11,975 bases of DNA from Erysipelotrichia bacterium (GTDB taxonomy: Bacteria > Bacillota_I > Bacilli_A > RFN20 > CAG-826), in assembly GCA_012511695.1 (NCBI GenBank), contig JAAZFO010000002.1, forward strand, positions 1 to 11,975, given 5' to 3'. Made by a program: the position numbers and the translations under genes. Shown here piece by piece: positions 1-5,931 of the stretch (position 1 is the first letter of the stretch; every line of letters begins with the position of its first letter). The notes beneath the pieces are model-generated. The model was given only the letters and a program-made list of their open reading frames with translations, was not told the origin of the DNA and made no database searches.

Positions 1-657
1 GTGACCCATGATCAAGAAGAAGCGATGTCTATCTCTGATTTAATCGTCGTCATGGATCAAGGTGCTGTGCAACAAATCGCCCCTCCACAAGTAGTTTATG
101 ACGAACCAGACAATCTCTTTGTCGCTAAGTTTTTAGGTTCACCGCCGATTAACATTTTTGAAGGTGAAATCAAAGATGGAAAACTTTATTTGAATGGAAC
201 ATTATTTGACGATGATCAAGTTTATAAAAAAGGGTATCAAAAATTGATCACTGAAGAAAAAAGTGTCGCTAAAGGAAGAGACTTAACTCCCGCGCAATTA
301 AAGGCTTCAGAAAATCCACAATTAGTGACGCCGCAAACTACAAAGAAGGTTATGAAACACAATCGCCGAGTATTGCTAGGTGTACGCCCTGAAGCTTTCA
401 CTCTTGATATTAAGTTAAATAACAAGAAAGCCAGTTCCATAGATAGTCAACATAATAATATTCCGGTGTTCATAAAATATGTACAAAGAGTGGGGCGTGA
501 TGTCTCAGTTATTGGCCACCTCAAAGATCAAAAAAAGTCCAGTCTTAAAATCATCATTTCTTCTGAAAACTGGACCCATATTAAAGATAAAGAAATCGTT
601 AACTTCAAACCAAAACGCTTTTACGTATTTGAAGAAACGGGTGAAAGAATTAAATAA
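1..657 (+). CDS. ABC sugar importer ATP-binding subunit, C-terminal part (MsmX/UgpC/MalK type)
   Basis: The gene enters from the left edge, and the GTG at base 1 is an internal Val codon, not a start. The visible 218 residues begin at the H-loop (VTHDQEEAM, His3), so Walker A, the signature and Walker B lie upstream of the window. Next comes the family-typical stretch DNLFVAKFLGSPPIN (about residues 37-51), then the TOBE/MOBE regulatory domain with LLGVRPEAF near residue 125. In this family the ATPase powers ABC uptake of oligosaccharides or glycerol-3-phosphate at the inner face of the membrane and is often shared by several permeases. The stretch between SPPIN and GVRPE is about 75 residues, some 25 longer than in E. 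coli MalK as I recall it, and is rich in Lys and Arg. The substrate cannot be told because no permease or binding protein is visible. Stop is TAA; no convincing terminator follows. Confidence 0.9.
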   Translation: MTHDQEEAMSISDLIVVMDQGAVQQIAPPQVVYDEPDNLFVAKFLGSPPINIFEGEIKDGKLYLNGTLFDDDQVYKKGYQKLITEEKSVAKGRDLTPAQLKASENPQLVTPQTTKKVMKHNRRVLLGVRPEAFTLDIKLNNKKASSIDSQHNNIPVFIKYVQRVGRDVSVIGHLKDQKKSSLKIIISSENWTHIKDKEIVNFKPKRFYVFEETGERIK

Positions 658-704
658 GTATTTTCTTTAAAAGACTTTCTTGTTTCTTAACTATGTTTAT
701 TTAC

Positions 705-732
705 TTGATACGTCTAATAACTTTGTTATATT
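705..732 (+). promoter_or_regulatory. Promoter of tRNA-Lys
   Basis: TTGATA at 705-710 and TATATT at 727-732, each 5 of 6 to the sigma-A consensus, are separated by 16 bases. The expected start of transcription near 739 lies about 7 bases before the mature tRNA 5' end. Confidence 0.7.
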
Positions 733-745
733 ATTATTTAGCGAT

Positions 746-822
746 GCACTCTTAGCTCAGTTGGTTAGAGCACGTGACTCTTAATCTCGGGGTCCAGGGT
801 TCGAATCCCTGAGAGTGTACCA
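746..822 (+). tRNA. tRNA-Lys, anticodon CTT
   Basis: A full cloverleaf can be drawn. The acceptor is 746-752 with 812-818, the D stem is GCTC/GAGC (755-758, 768-771), the anticodon loop CTCTTAA is 778-784 with CTT at 780-782, the T arm is CAGGG TTCGAAT CCCTG (795-811), the discriminator is A819, and CCA is encoded at 820-822. CTT reads the Lys codon AAG. Two oddities are a G-U first acceptor pair (746/818) and a U-U mismatch in the middle of the anticodon stem (775/787). All other stems pair, so it is probably functional. CUU-reading tRNA-Lys is often missing in very reduced genomes, where the UUU form reads both codons. Confidence 0.93.
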
Positions 823-893
823 CCGTTTCTAATTTTGGAGTAATTATATTGGCGAACTACTGTTCAATAGTGTAAACCTCAATTCAAATTAGG

Positions 894-919
894 CCCTCGA
901 AACGACTCGAGGGTTTTTT
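894..919 (+). terminator. Intrinsic terminator after tRNA-Lys
   Basis: A perfect 7-bp stem CCCTCGA/TCGAGGG (894-900, 907-913) with a 6-base loop is followed by six T and, after AC, another T run. It lies 71 bases past the tRNA CCA end. The stretch 823-893 shows no ORF or recognisable RNA family and is best read as the trailer removed during tRNA maturation. Confidence 0.9.
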
Positions 920-972
920 ACTTTTTTCATTATTTTATTTAAAAAATACGTTTTTTATATCATTTATCACTA

Positions 973-1001
973 TTGAGAAAACAATAATCATACTATACAA
1001 T
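973..1001 (+). promoter_or_regulatory. Promoter of the Rex-like gene
   Basis: TTGAGA (973-978) and TACAAT (996-1001) are separated by exactly 17 bases. The -10 hexamer overlaps an ATG at 1000, so transcription would begin near 1008. This places the AGAAGG sequence at 1010-1015 just inside the message and makes the ATG at 1027 the start codon. Confidence 0.72.
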
Positions 1002-1026
1002 GAGAAAAAAGAAGGTTAGAGAAACG

Positions 1027-1449
1027 ATGAAAGTTCCAAGTATTACTGTTTTAAAGAGGTATTTAACTGCGATGAACAGAAAAAATTATCGGTACATGAC
1101 TTGTGAACGACTAGCCCATATAGTCGGAGTTTATCCAGAAGTCATCGCCGGTCATCTTTCGTATTTCGAACCGATGCTTAAGATGCATCCATCTTCAGAT
1201 TTACTACTCTTAATTCCACAAATAAAACAACACATTCAAGACGAAGAAGAGAAAAAAGTCGCCGGCCCACCGAGAGTCGTCGCTACAAAAAAAGATTTGC
1301 TGGAATACGACTCAGTGGCTGACTTCGTTTATAAGACGATGACGCATGCTGGATTAATCGATCGCAACACTGTCTTAAGTGAAAAAGAATTAAGAATTTT
1401 AAAACGGCTCGTCACCGCTGAGATAGCGGCGATTAGAAAGAAAAAATAA
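1027..1449 (+). CDS. Small protein resembling only the Rex N-terminal winged-helix domain
   Basis: The product has 140 residues. Its N-terminus (MKVP, then a helix, then TCERLAHIVGVYPEVI and LSYF at 44-47) follows, residue for residue in places, the DNA-binding domain of the NADH-sensing repressor Rex, which in Thermus begins MKVP and contains VRKDLSYFG (recalled, not searched). The basic residues of the Rex recognition helix (R-K-D before LSYF) are replaced by A-G-H at 41-43, so DNA binding is uncertain. Rex is about 210 residues with a C-terminal NAD(H)-binding Rossmann domain. Here that domain and its GxGxxG motif are absent, and residues 75-140 are a charged, helix-rich segment (EEEKK near 77-81, ending IRKKK) that I do not recognise. 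ATG1027 is preferred over ATG1000, which lies inside the -10 box and has no ribosome site; AGAAGG precedes 1027 by 11 bases, a rather long spacing. The PFOR gene lies 129 bases downstream on the same strand, so a regulatory link is possible but inferred. It could also be a structural remnant with another role. Confidence 0.6.
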   Translation: MKVPSITVLKRYLTAMNRKNYRYMTCERLAHIVGVYPEVIAGHLSYFEPMLKMHPSSDLLLLIPQIKQHIQDEEEKKVAGPPRVVATKKDLLEYDSVADFVYKTMTHAGLIDRNTVLSEKELRILKRLVTAEIAAIRKKK

Positions 1450-1495
1450 GTTAAAAAGTCATCGCGATTAAAAGATATCTAAAATTGCCTTTTAA

Positions 1496-1530
1496 AATTG
1501 TCATTTTTACACAATTGTTTAGTTGTAAAC
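1496..1530 (+). promoter_or_regulatory. Overlapping inverted repeats upstream of and across the PFOR -35 box
   Basis: Three short perfect inverted repeats are packed together: AATTGT (1496-1501) with ACAATT (1511-1516), TTTACA (1506-1511) with TGTAAA (1524-1529), and GTTTA (1517-1521) with TAAAC (1526-1530). TTGT/ACAA halves recall Rex operators (TTGTGA-N6-TCACAA), but the spacing here is 9 rather than 10 and the flanking GA/TC is missing, so no specific regulator can be assigned. Confidence 0.35.
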
Positions 1531-1551
1531 GCTCACACATATCCGTATAAT
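1523..1551 (+). promoter_or_regulatory. PFOR promoter
   Basis: TTGTAA (1523-1528, 4 of 6) and a perfect TATAAT (1546-1551) are separated by 17 bases, giving an expected transcription start near 1558, just before the ribosome-binding site. Confidence 0.8.
1524..1537 (+). promoter_or_regulatory. Candidate CcpA operator (cre) in the PFOR promoter
   Basis: TGTAAACGCTCACA matches every defined position of the cre consensus TGWAANCGNTNWCA. It begins inside the -35 hexamer and fills most of the spacer, centred about 28 bases before the expected transcription start. Bound CcpA there would block RNA polymerase, so repression during rapid sugar use is the expected effect. The match is seen directly; CcpA control is inferred from known Bacillota sites. 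Confidence 0.65.
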
Positions 1552-1564
1552 AAATATGTTATTT

Positions 1565-1570
1565 AGGAGG
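1565..1570 (+). promoter_or_regulatory. Strong ribosome-binding site of PFOR
   Basis: A perfect AGGAGG lies 8 bases before the ATG at 1579. It is the best Shine-Dalgarno sequence in the window, in keeping with a highly expressed central enzyme, and it fixes the start. Confidence 0.9.
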
Positions 1571-1578
1571 TTTTTTGT

Positions 1579-4500
1579 ATGTCTGAAATCAAAAAGAAAA
1601 TGTTATCTGTTGACGGCGGCACTGCCGCCTCGTTAGGTTCTTATAATTATATAGAAGTCGCCAGTATTTATCCGATTACTCCATCTTCTTCAATGGCGGA
1701 AAATATTGATGTTTACGCTTCTCAAAATCGTAAAAACTTTTTTGACTCAGTTGTCAAAGTGAGTGAAATGCAATCTGAAGCTGGGGCTGCTGGTGCGGTC
1801 CACGGTGTTTTACAAGCTGGCGGTTTAGCCGCTACTTATACAGCTAGTCAAGGTTTACTATTAATGATTCCAAATATTTATAAATGGGTTGGTCAATATT
1901 TGCCCGCTGTCTTGCACGTTTCCGCTAGAAGTTTAGCGACGCGCAGTTTGTCAATCTTCGGTGATCACCAAGATGTTTATGCAATCCGTCAAACTGGGAT
2001 TGCAATGTTAGTTTCTAACTCGGTACAAGATATTGCTGATTTAACTAATGTCGCCCATTTATTAGCCATTGACGCCTCCTATCCAGTATGTCATTTCTTT
2101 GATGGTTTTAGGACTTCTCATGAAATTCAAAACGTCGAATTTGTTAATGACAATGAATGGAAAAAGCTCTTACCGATGGATAAAGTTGAACAATTCCGGG
2201 CAAGAGCCTTAAATCCACACACTCACCCAGTAACGCGTGGCGGTGCGGAAAACGACGATATTTATTTCCAAGGGCGCGAAGCTCAAAATAAGAAAATAGA
2301 TGAAGTTTTACAAGGAGCGGAAAAATATTTTAAAGTCGCTACTCGTTTAACTGGCCGTCCATATGCACCTTTTGTTTATTATGGCCATAAAGATGCTGAC
2401 CGCGTTGTTATCGCAATGGGCAGTGTGACTGATACCCTCACTGAAGTCATCGAAGATCTAAATAAAAAAGGTGAAAAAGTTGGCTTAGTTAAAGTCCATC
2501 TTTACCGCCCATTTTCTGCAAAACATCTTTTAGCGGTCTTGCCAAAATCTGTAAGAACGATCGCTGTGCTTGATCGGACAAAAGAAGCTGGCGCTCCTGG
2601 CGAACCACTTTACGTAGATGTCTCCACTGTCCTTAAGGCTGCTGGAAAAGATATCGAAGTCTTAGGTGGAAGATATGGTCTATCAAGTAAAGATACACAA
2701 CCTAAAGACATGAAAGCGGTGTATGACTTTATGAAAGCTGACAATCGCTGGAGTGGTTTTACTGTCTCTATCGTTGATGATGTCACCCATTTAAGTATTC
2801 CAGTCGACGACAATTATCACATTAGAGGTGAGTACACTTCTTGCTTATTTTATGGTTTAGGCTCTGATGGGACCGTTTCCGCAAATAAATCATCGATTAA
2901 AATTATCGGCGATGCTACTGGCCAATATGCACAAGCCTATTTCGCTTATGACTCACGTAAGGCCGGTGGTGTGACCCGTTCTCACTTAAGATTTGGCAAC
3001 ACCCCAATTCGTAGTTCTTACTATGTCCAAAACGCTGACTTTGTCTCCTGTTCACTAGATTCTTACTTATTTAAGTTTGATATGCTTAAAAACGTCAAAG
3101 TTGGTGGTACTTTCTTACTCAATACCGATATGGATGACGAAACTTTATTTAAAGTCATGCCTAATCGTGTTAAATACCAATTAGCGACCAAAAATTTAAA
3201 GTTCTATGTCGTTGATGCTAATAAGATTGCCGAAGAAATCGGTATGGGGAGACATACCAACACAATTCTTCAAGCATCTTTCTTTTATCTCAATCCAGAC
3301 ATTATGCCTTATGAAGAAGCGAATAAATGGATGAAAAAACTCGCTGAAAAATCTTATTCCAAGAAAGGCCGAGATGTCGTTGAAATGAATTGGAAAGCGA
3401 TTGATGCAGGAACTGAAGGTTTAAGAGAAGTGAGTATTGATCCCGCTTGGAAAGATTTATCTCCAAAAGTCGAAGTTTCTCTCACCGGCGATGACTACTT
3501 TGATAACTATGTGGCCATTATCGGTAACCTCGATGGTGATAATTTACCAGTTAGCAAATTTTTAGAATATGAATTAGCTGATGGAACAATGAAAAATGAC
3601 ATCACCTTTAAAGAGAAGCGTTCGATTGCCGATAAAGTTCCTTTATGGCGCCCAGAAAATTGTATTCAATGTAATCAATGTGGATTTGTGTGTCCGCACG
3701 CGACAATCCGCCCGATATTAATGGACGAAACTGAGTATGCCAATGCTCCTGATAATGCCAAAGAAGTACTGAATGCTATTGGCCCAGGCATACAAGGCCT
3801 TAAATTCCGCATTCAAGTTTCCACTCGTAACTGTGTCGGTTGTGGCCTCTGTGTCGCCGAATGCTTAGCGAATAAAAATGGTAAAATCGCCCTAGAAATG
3901 GTCGATGCCAAAACACAATTTGACCAACAAGAAGCGGCTGATTATTTATTCAAGCACGTCACCTATAAAGCTGACCGCTTACCCGCCGCTATGCAAAACA
4001 CCGTTAAAGGAATTGGCTTTTTGATGCCATATATGGAAGTGAGCGGTGCTTGCGCTGGGTGTGGTGAAACTCCATACTATCGTTTAGTTTCTCAATTATT
4101 TGGTAAAGACATGCTCGTCGCCAATGCAACTGGTTGTTCTTCCATTTATAGTGCCTCCACCCCATTAACGCCATTTTGTACTGATAAGGATGGCCAAGGC
4201 ATCGCTTGGGCTAACTCCTTATTCGAAGATAATGCCGAATTTGGTTACGGGATGAGAATTGCCACTAATGCGAAACTTAAACACATCGTTGAAATCTTAT
4301 CCTCTGCGAAAGAAAGAGGTGTTGAAGAAGAACTCGTCGCTAAAATTGACGAATACCTTGCTAATATCAAAGATCGTTCAGCGAGCCGTAAGATTGTTCC
4401 TGAACTCGTCAATTTAGTTAAGGCGAGCAAAGACGAAGACGTCAAACAAGTTTTAGCTTATGAAAGAGACTTAGTCGACAAATCTGTTTGGATTATCGGT

Positions 4501-5130
4501 GGTGATGGTTGGGCTTATGATATCGGTTACGGTGGTTTAGATCACGTTATCGCTAACGAAGAAGATGTTAACATCATGGTCTTAGATACCGAGGTATATT
4601 CTAATACCGGTGGCCAATCGTCCAAGTCGAGTCAAACCGGCAGTATCGCTAAATTTACAGCAGCTGGTAAAGTGACCCCTAAGAAAAATCTCGCCCTTAT
4701 GGCGATGACTTATGGTAATGTCTATGTCGCTCAAATCGCCTTAGGCGCTAATCCATTAGCCGCCATCAAGGCCATTAAAGAAGCAGAGAGTTATGATGGT
4801 CCATCTTTAATAATCGCCTATTCTCCATGTGCAACGCACGGCATTAGAGGTGGTTTAGCTAATTCGCATAGACAAGAAAAATTAGCGGCCGAATGCGGTT
4901 ATTTCCCAATCTTTAGATATGACCCAAGAAATATCGCTGCTGGCAAACCAGGCTTAACTGTCGATATGAAAGAACCCGATTACTCGAAGTTTAAAGAATT
5001 CGTTATGACAGAAACAAGATTCGCACAACTTCCATACGTTATTTCTCCAGAGGCGGCAGATGATCTCTTAACTAAGAGTGCTAATTACGCTAAAGATAGA
5101 TTTGAACGTATCAAAAAGTTCGGTCTGTAA
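1579..5130 (+). CDS. nifJ: Pyruvate:ferredoxin (flavodoxin) oxidoreductase, single-chain
   Basis: This cytoplasmic enzyme converts pyruvate and CoA to acetyl-CoA and CO2, passing two electrons to ferredoxin or flavodoxin. The 1183 residues hold all domains in the usual order. The pyruvate-binding domain I has YPITPSSSMAE near 31-41. The ferredoxin domain has two 4Fe-4S sets, C695-x2-C698-x2-C701-x3-C705-P and C752-x2-C755-x2-C758-x3-C762. The catalytic domain has the proximal cluster cysteines C825, C828, C853 and C1084, and the thiamine diphosphate site GDGWAYDIGYGGLDH (975-989) with EVYSNTGGQSS from 1005. The usual Pro after the fourth Cys of the second cluster is Leu763. The length fits bacterial PFORs and lacks the extra C-terminal domain of the Desulfovibrio africanus enzyme (1232 residues). 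It stands alone, with its own promoter, cre-like operator and terminator, pointing to fermentative anaerobic metabolism. No signs of damage. Confidence 0.98.
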   Translation: MSEIKKKMLSVDGGTAASLGSYNYIEVASIYPITPSSSMAENIDVYASQNRKNFFDSVVKVSEMQSEAGAAGAVHGVLQAGGLAATYTASQGLLLMIPNIYKWVGQYLPAVLHVSARSLATRSLSIFGDHQDVYAIRQTGIAMLVSNSVQDIADLTNVAHLLAIDASYPVCHFFDGFRTSHEIQNVEFVNDNEWKKLLPMDKVEQFRARALNPHTHPVTRGGAENDDIYFQGREAQNKKIDEVLQGAEKYFKVATRLTGRPYAPFVYYGHKDADRVVIAMGSVTDTLTEVIEDLNKKGEKVGLVKVHLYRPFSAKHLLAVLPKSVRTIAVLDRTKEAGAPGEPLYVDVSTVLKAAGKDIEVLGGRYGLSSKDTQPKDMKAVYDFMKADNRWSGFTVSIVDDVTHLSIPVDDNYHIRGEYTSCLFYGLGSDGTVSANKSSIKIIGDATGQYAQAYFAYDSRKAGGVTRSHLRFGNTPIRSSYYVQNADFVSCSLDSYLFKFDMLKNVKVGGTFLLNTDMDDETLFKVMPNRVKYQLATKNLKFYVVDANKIAEEIGMGRHTNTILQASFFYLNPDIMPYEEANKWMKKLAEKSYSKKGRDVVEMNWKAIDAGTEGLREVSIDPAWKDLSPKVEVSLTGDDYFDNYVAIIGNLDGDNLPVSKFLEYELADGTMKNDITFKEKRSIADKVPLWRPENCIQCNQCGFVCPHATIRPILMDETEYANAPDNAKEVLNAIGPGIQGLKFRIQVSTRNCVGCGLCVAECLANKNGKIALEMVDAKTQFDQQEAADYLFKHVTYKADRLPAAMQNTVKGIGFLMPYMEVSGACAGCGETPYYRLVSQLFGKDMLVANATGCSSIYSASTPLTPFCTDKDGQGIAWANSLFEDNAEFGYGMRIATNAKLKHIVEILSSAKERGVEEELVAKIDEYLANIKDRSASRKIVPELVNLVKASKDEDVKQVLAYERDLVDKSVWIIGGDGWAYDIGYGGLDHVIANEEDVNIMVLDTEVYSNTGGQSSKSSQTGSIAKFTAAGKVTPKKNLALMAMTYGNVYVAQIALGANPLAAIKAIKEAESYDGPSLIIAYSPCATHGIRGGLANSHRQEKLAAECGYFPIFRYDPRNIAAGKPGLTVDMKEPDYSKFKEFVMTETRFAQLPYVISPEAADDLLTKSANYAKDRFERIKKFGL

Positions 5131-5148
5131 TTCTTTGATAAAATAATT

Positions 5149-5181
5149 AAAATAGCGGTGCTTTGGTGCCGCTATTTTTTT
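5149..5181 (+). terminator. Intrinsic terminator of PFOR
   Basis: An 11-bp stem (5151-5161 with 5166-5176, two G-U pairs) with a TTTG loop and flanking A-T pairs runs into a T tract ending at 5181. It starts about 20 bases after the stop codon. Confidence 0.93.
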
Positions 5182-5196
5182 GACTTTAAAATGATA

Positions 5197-5225
5197 TTTA
5201 CATCAACCTATATTTTTTATATAAT
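5197..5225 (+). promoter_or_regulatory. Promoter of the 129-residue hypothetical gene
   Basis: TTTACA (5197-5202, 5 of 6) and a perfect TATAAT (5220-5225) are separated by 17 bases. This is a strong sigma-A promoter directly after the PFOR terminator, so the gene is transcribed on its own. Confidence 0.82.
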
Positions 5226-5253
5226 AATCTCGTAGGTTAAAGGAAAGCAGAAT

Positions 5254-5643
5254 ATGAAAAAAAGTTTAAGAGAAGTTGAAGCGCTCGCACAACTAATAAT
5301 TGAATACGCTCTAGTGTATAAAAACATCGCTAATTTACCATGTGGTTATATATCGGTTAAACAGATAAGTGGTCATACTTACTGTTACCGTCAATGGAGA
5401 GAAGGGGAAAAAATTGTCTCGCAATATGTTCCAAAAGCCCTCCTCTCGAGTGTCAAAAGACAAATCGCCGCTAGAAAAAATAACGAAGCCATGCTTAAAG
5501 AAGTTAAAAAAGATCTAAAAAAAGTGACGCGCAAAGTCGTGAAAAGTGGTTTGTTAACTGAAGGCGAAATCATCGAGATTATCGAAGCCGCTCTTCAAGG
5601 TGCGGATGTCCACGCTGAAATCGAAAAACTCCTAGAAAACTAA
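5254..5643 (+). CDS. Conserved-looking hypothetical basic protein, function unknown
   Basis: I do not recognise a named family. The 129 residues show an N-terminal helix (about 4-24), then a likely two- or three-strand beta segment, GYISVKQISGHTYCYRQW followed by REGEKIVSQYVPK (about 31-61). Its Gly-aromatic pattern resembles short beta modules (G-x-I-x-x-K-x-I-x-G-x-x-Y-x-Y) found next to nucleic-acid-related proteins. After that come a Lys/Arg-rich helix (about 62-95, probably coiled) and an acidic C-terminal helix (about 100-128). There is no signal peptide or membrane segment, so it is cytoplasmic. AAAGGA at 5239-5244 lies 9 bases before the ATG, and a strong promoter precedes it, which supports a real expressed gene. 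RNA or DNA contact is a guess from charge only. Confidence 0.75.
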   Translation: MKKSLREVEALAQLIIEYALVYKNIANLPCGYISVKQISGHTYCYRQWREGEKIVSQYVPKALLSSVKRQIAARKNNEAMLKEVKKDLKKVTRKVVKSGLLTEGEIIEIIEAALQGADVHAEIEKLLEN

Positions 5644-5674
5644 ACTTATTAAGTTCGATAAATTAATATTATTG

Positions 5675-5710
5675 TTCTTCCAGGCTACTTATTGGAGGAA
5701 GAATTATTTT
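5675..5710 (+). terminator. Probable terminator of the hypothetical gene
   Basis: A perfect 7-bp stem TTCTTCC/GGAAGAA (5675-5681, 5697-5703) encloses a 15-base loop and is followed by TTATTTT. The T tract is broken and the loop long, so the call is moderate. A start at 5730 of the next promoter fits a transcription boundary here. Confidence 0.5.
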
Positions 5711-5729
5711 AGTAAGACTTTAAATATAG

Positions 5730-5757
5730 TTGTCAATTTTAGGATTAATCATATAAT
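5730..5757 (+). promoter_or_regulatory. Promoter of tRNA-Pro
   Basis: TTGTCA (5730-5735, 5 of 6) and perfect TATAAT (5752-5757) with a 16-base spacer put the transcription start near 5764, about 7 bases before the mature tRNA. This is the same layout as at tRNA-Lys. Confidence 0.78.
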
Positions 5758-5770
5758 AAATGTGCGTTGA

Positions 5771-5847
5771 CGGGACGTAGCGCAGCTTGGTAGCGCACTT
5801 CCTTGGGGTGGAAGGGGTCGTCAGTTCGAATCTGATCGTTCCGACCA
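5771..5847 (+). tRNA. tRNA-Pro, anticodon GGG
   Basis: A complete cloverleaf is seen. The acceptor CGGGACG (5771-5777) pairs with CGTTCCG (5837-5843) through one G-U pair. The D stem is GCGC/GCGC, and the anticodon stem CTTCC/GGAAG carries loop TTGGGGT (5803-5809) with GGG at 5805-5807. The T arm is 5820-5836, the discriminator is A5844, and CCA is encoded. G at position 37 next to the anticodon is the usual target of TrmD methylation in Pro tRNAs. It reads CCC and CCU. The UGG isoacceptor alone can serve small genomes, so keeping this one suggests a tRNA set that is not minimal. Confidence 0.95.
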
Positions 5848-5862
5848 ATTAAAAATGAAAGT

Positions 5863-5885
5863 GTTCCCTAATTGGGAACCTTTTA
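5863..5885 (+). terminator. Terminator of tRNA-Pro
   Basis: A 6-bp stem GTTCCC/GGGAAC (5863-5868, 5874-5879) with a 5-base loop is followed by CTTTTAT. It lies 16 bases past the tRNA. The short T run makes it weaker than the PFOR terminator. Confidence 0.65.
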
Positions 5886-5913
5886 TAAATTAATGTTATT
5901 TAAAGTGAATCTT

Positions 5914-5922
5914 TGATAGAAT
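5914..5922 (+). promoter_or_regulatory. Extended -10 promoter of the uvrA operon
   Basis: TGATAGAAT combines the TGn extension with TAGAAT (5 of 6). No good -35 is seen at 16-18 bases. Transcription would start near 5929, only about 3 bases before the uvrA ATG. Confidence 0.5.
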
Positions 5923-5931
5923 ATCAAAACC

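Noticed and set aside
1..3. GTG at base 1 as a start codon
   Set aside because: It encodes the Val of the internal H-loop VTHDQ; the gene is cut by the window edge.
823..893. Small RNA or riboswitch between tRNA-Lys and its terminator
   Set aside because: No stable conserved fold or known motif was found; it is most simply the tRNA 3' trailer.
1000..1002. ATG at 1000 as start of the Rex-like gene
   Set aside because: It lies in the -10 box, lacks a ribosome site, and adds residues not seen at Rex N-termini.
1511..1518. ACAATTGT palindrome as a Rex operator
   Set aside because: It lacks the TTGTGA-N6-TCACAA arrangement; too short and AT-rich to assign.
3832..3867. Leu763 after the last Cys of the second ferredoxin motif as a broken cluster
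   Set aside because: All four Cys ligands (752, 755, 758, 762) are intact; the Pro is common but not a ligand.
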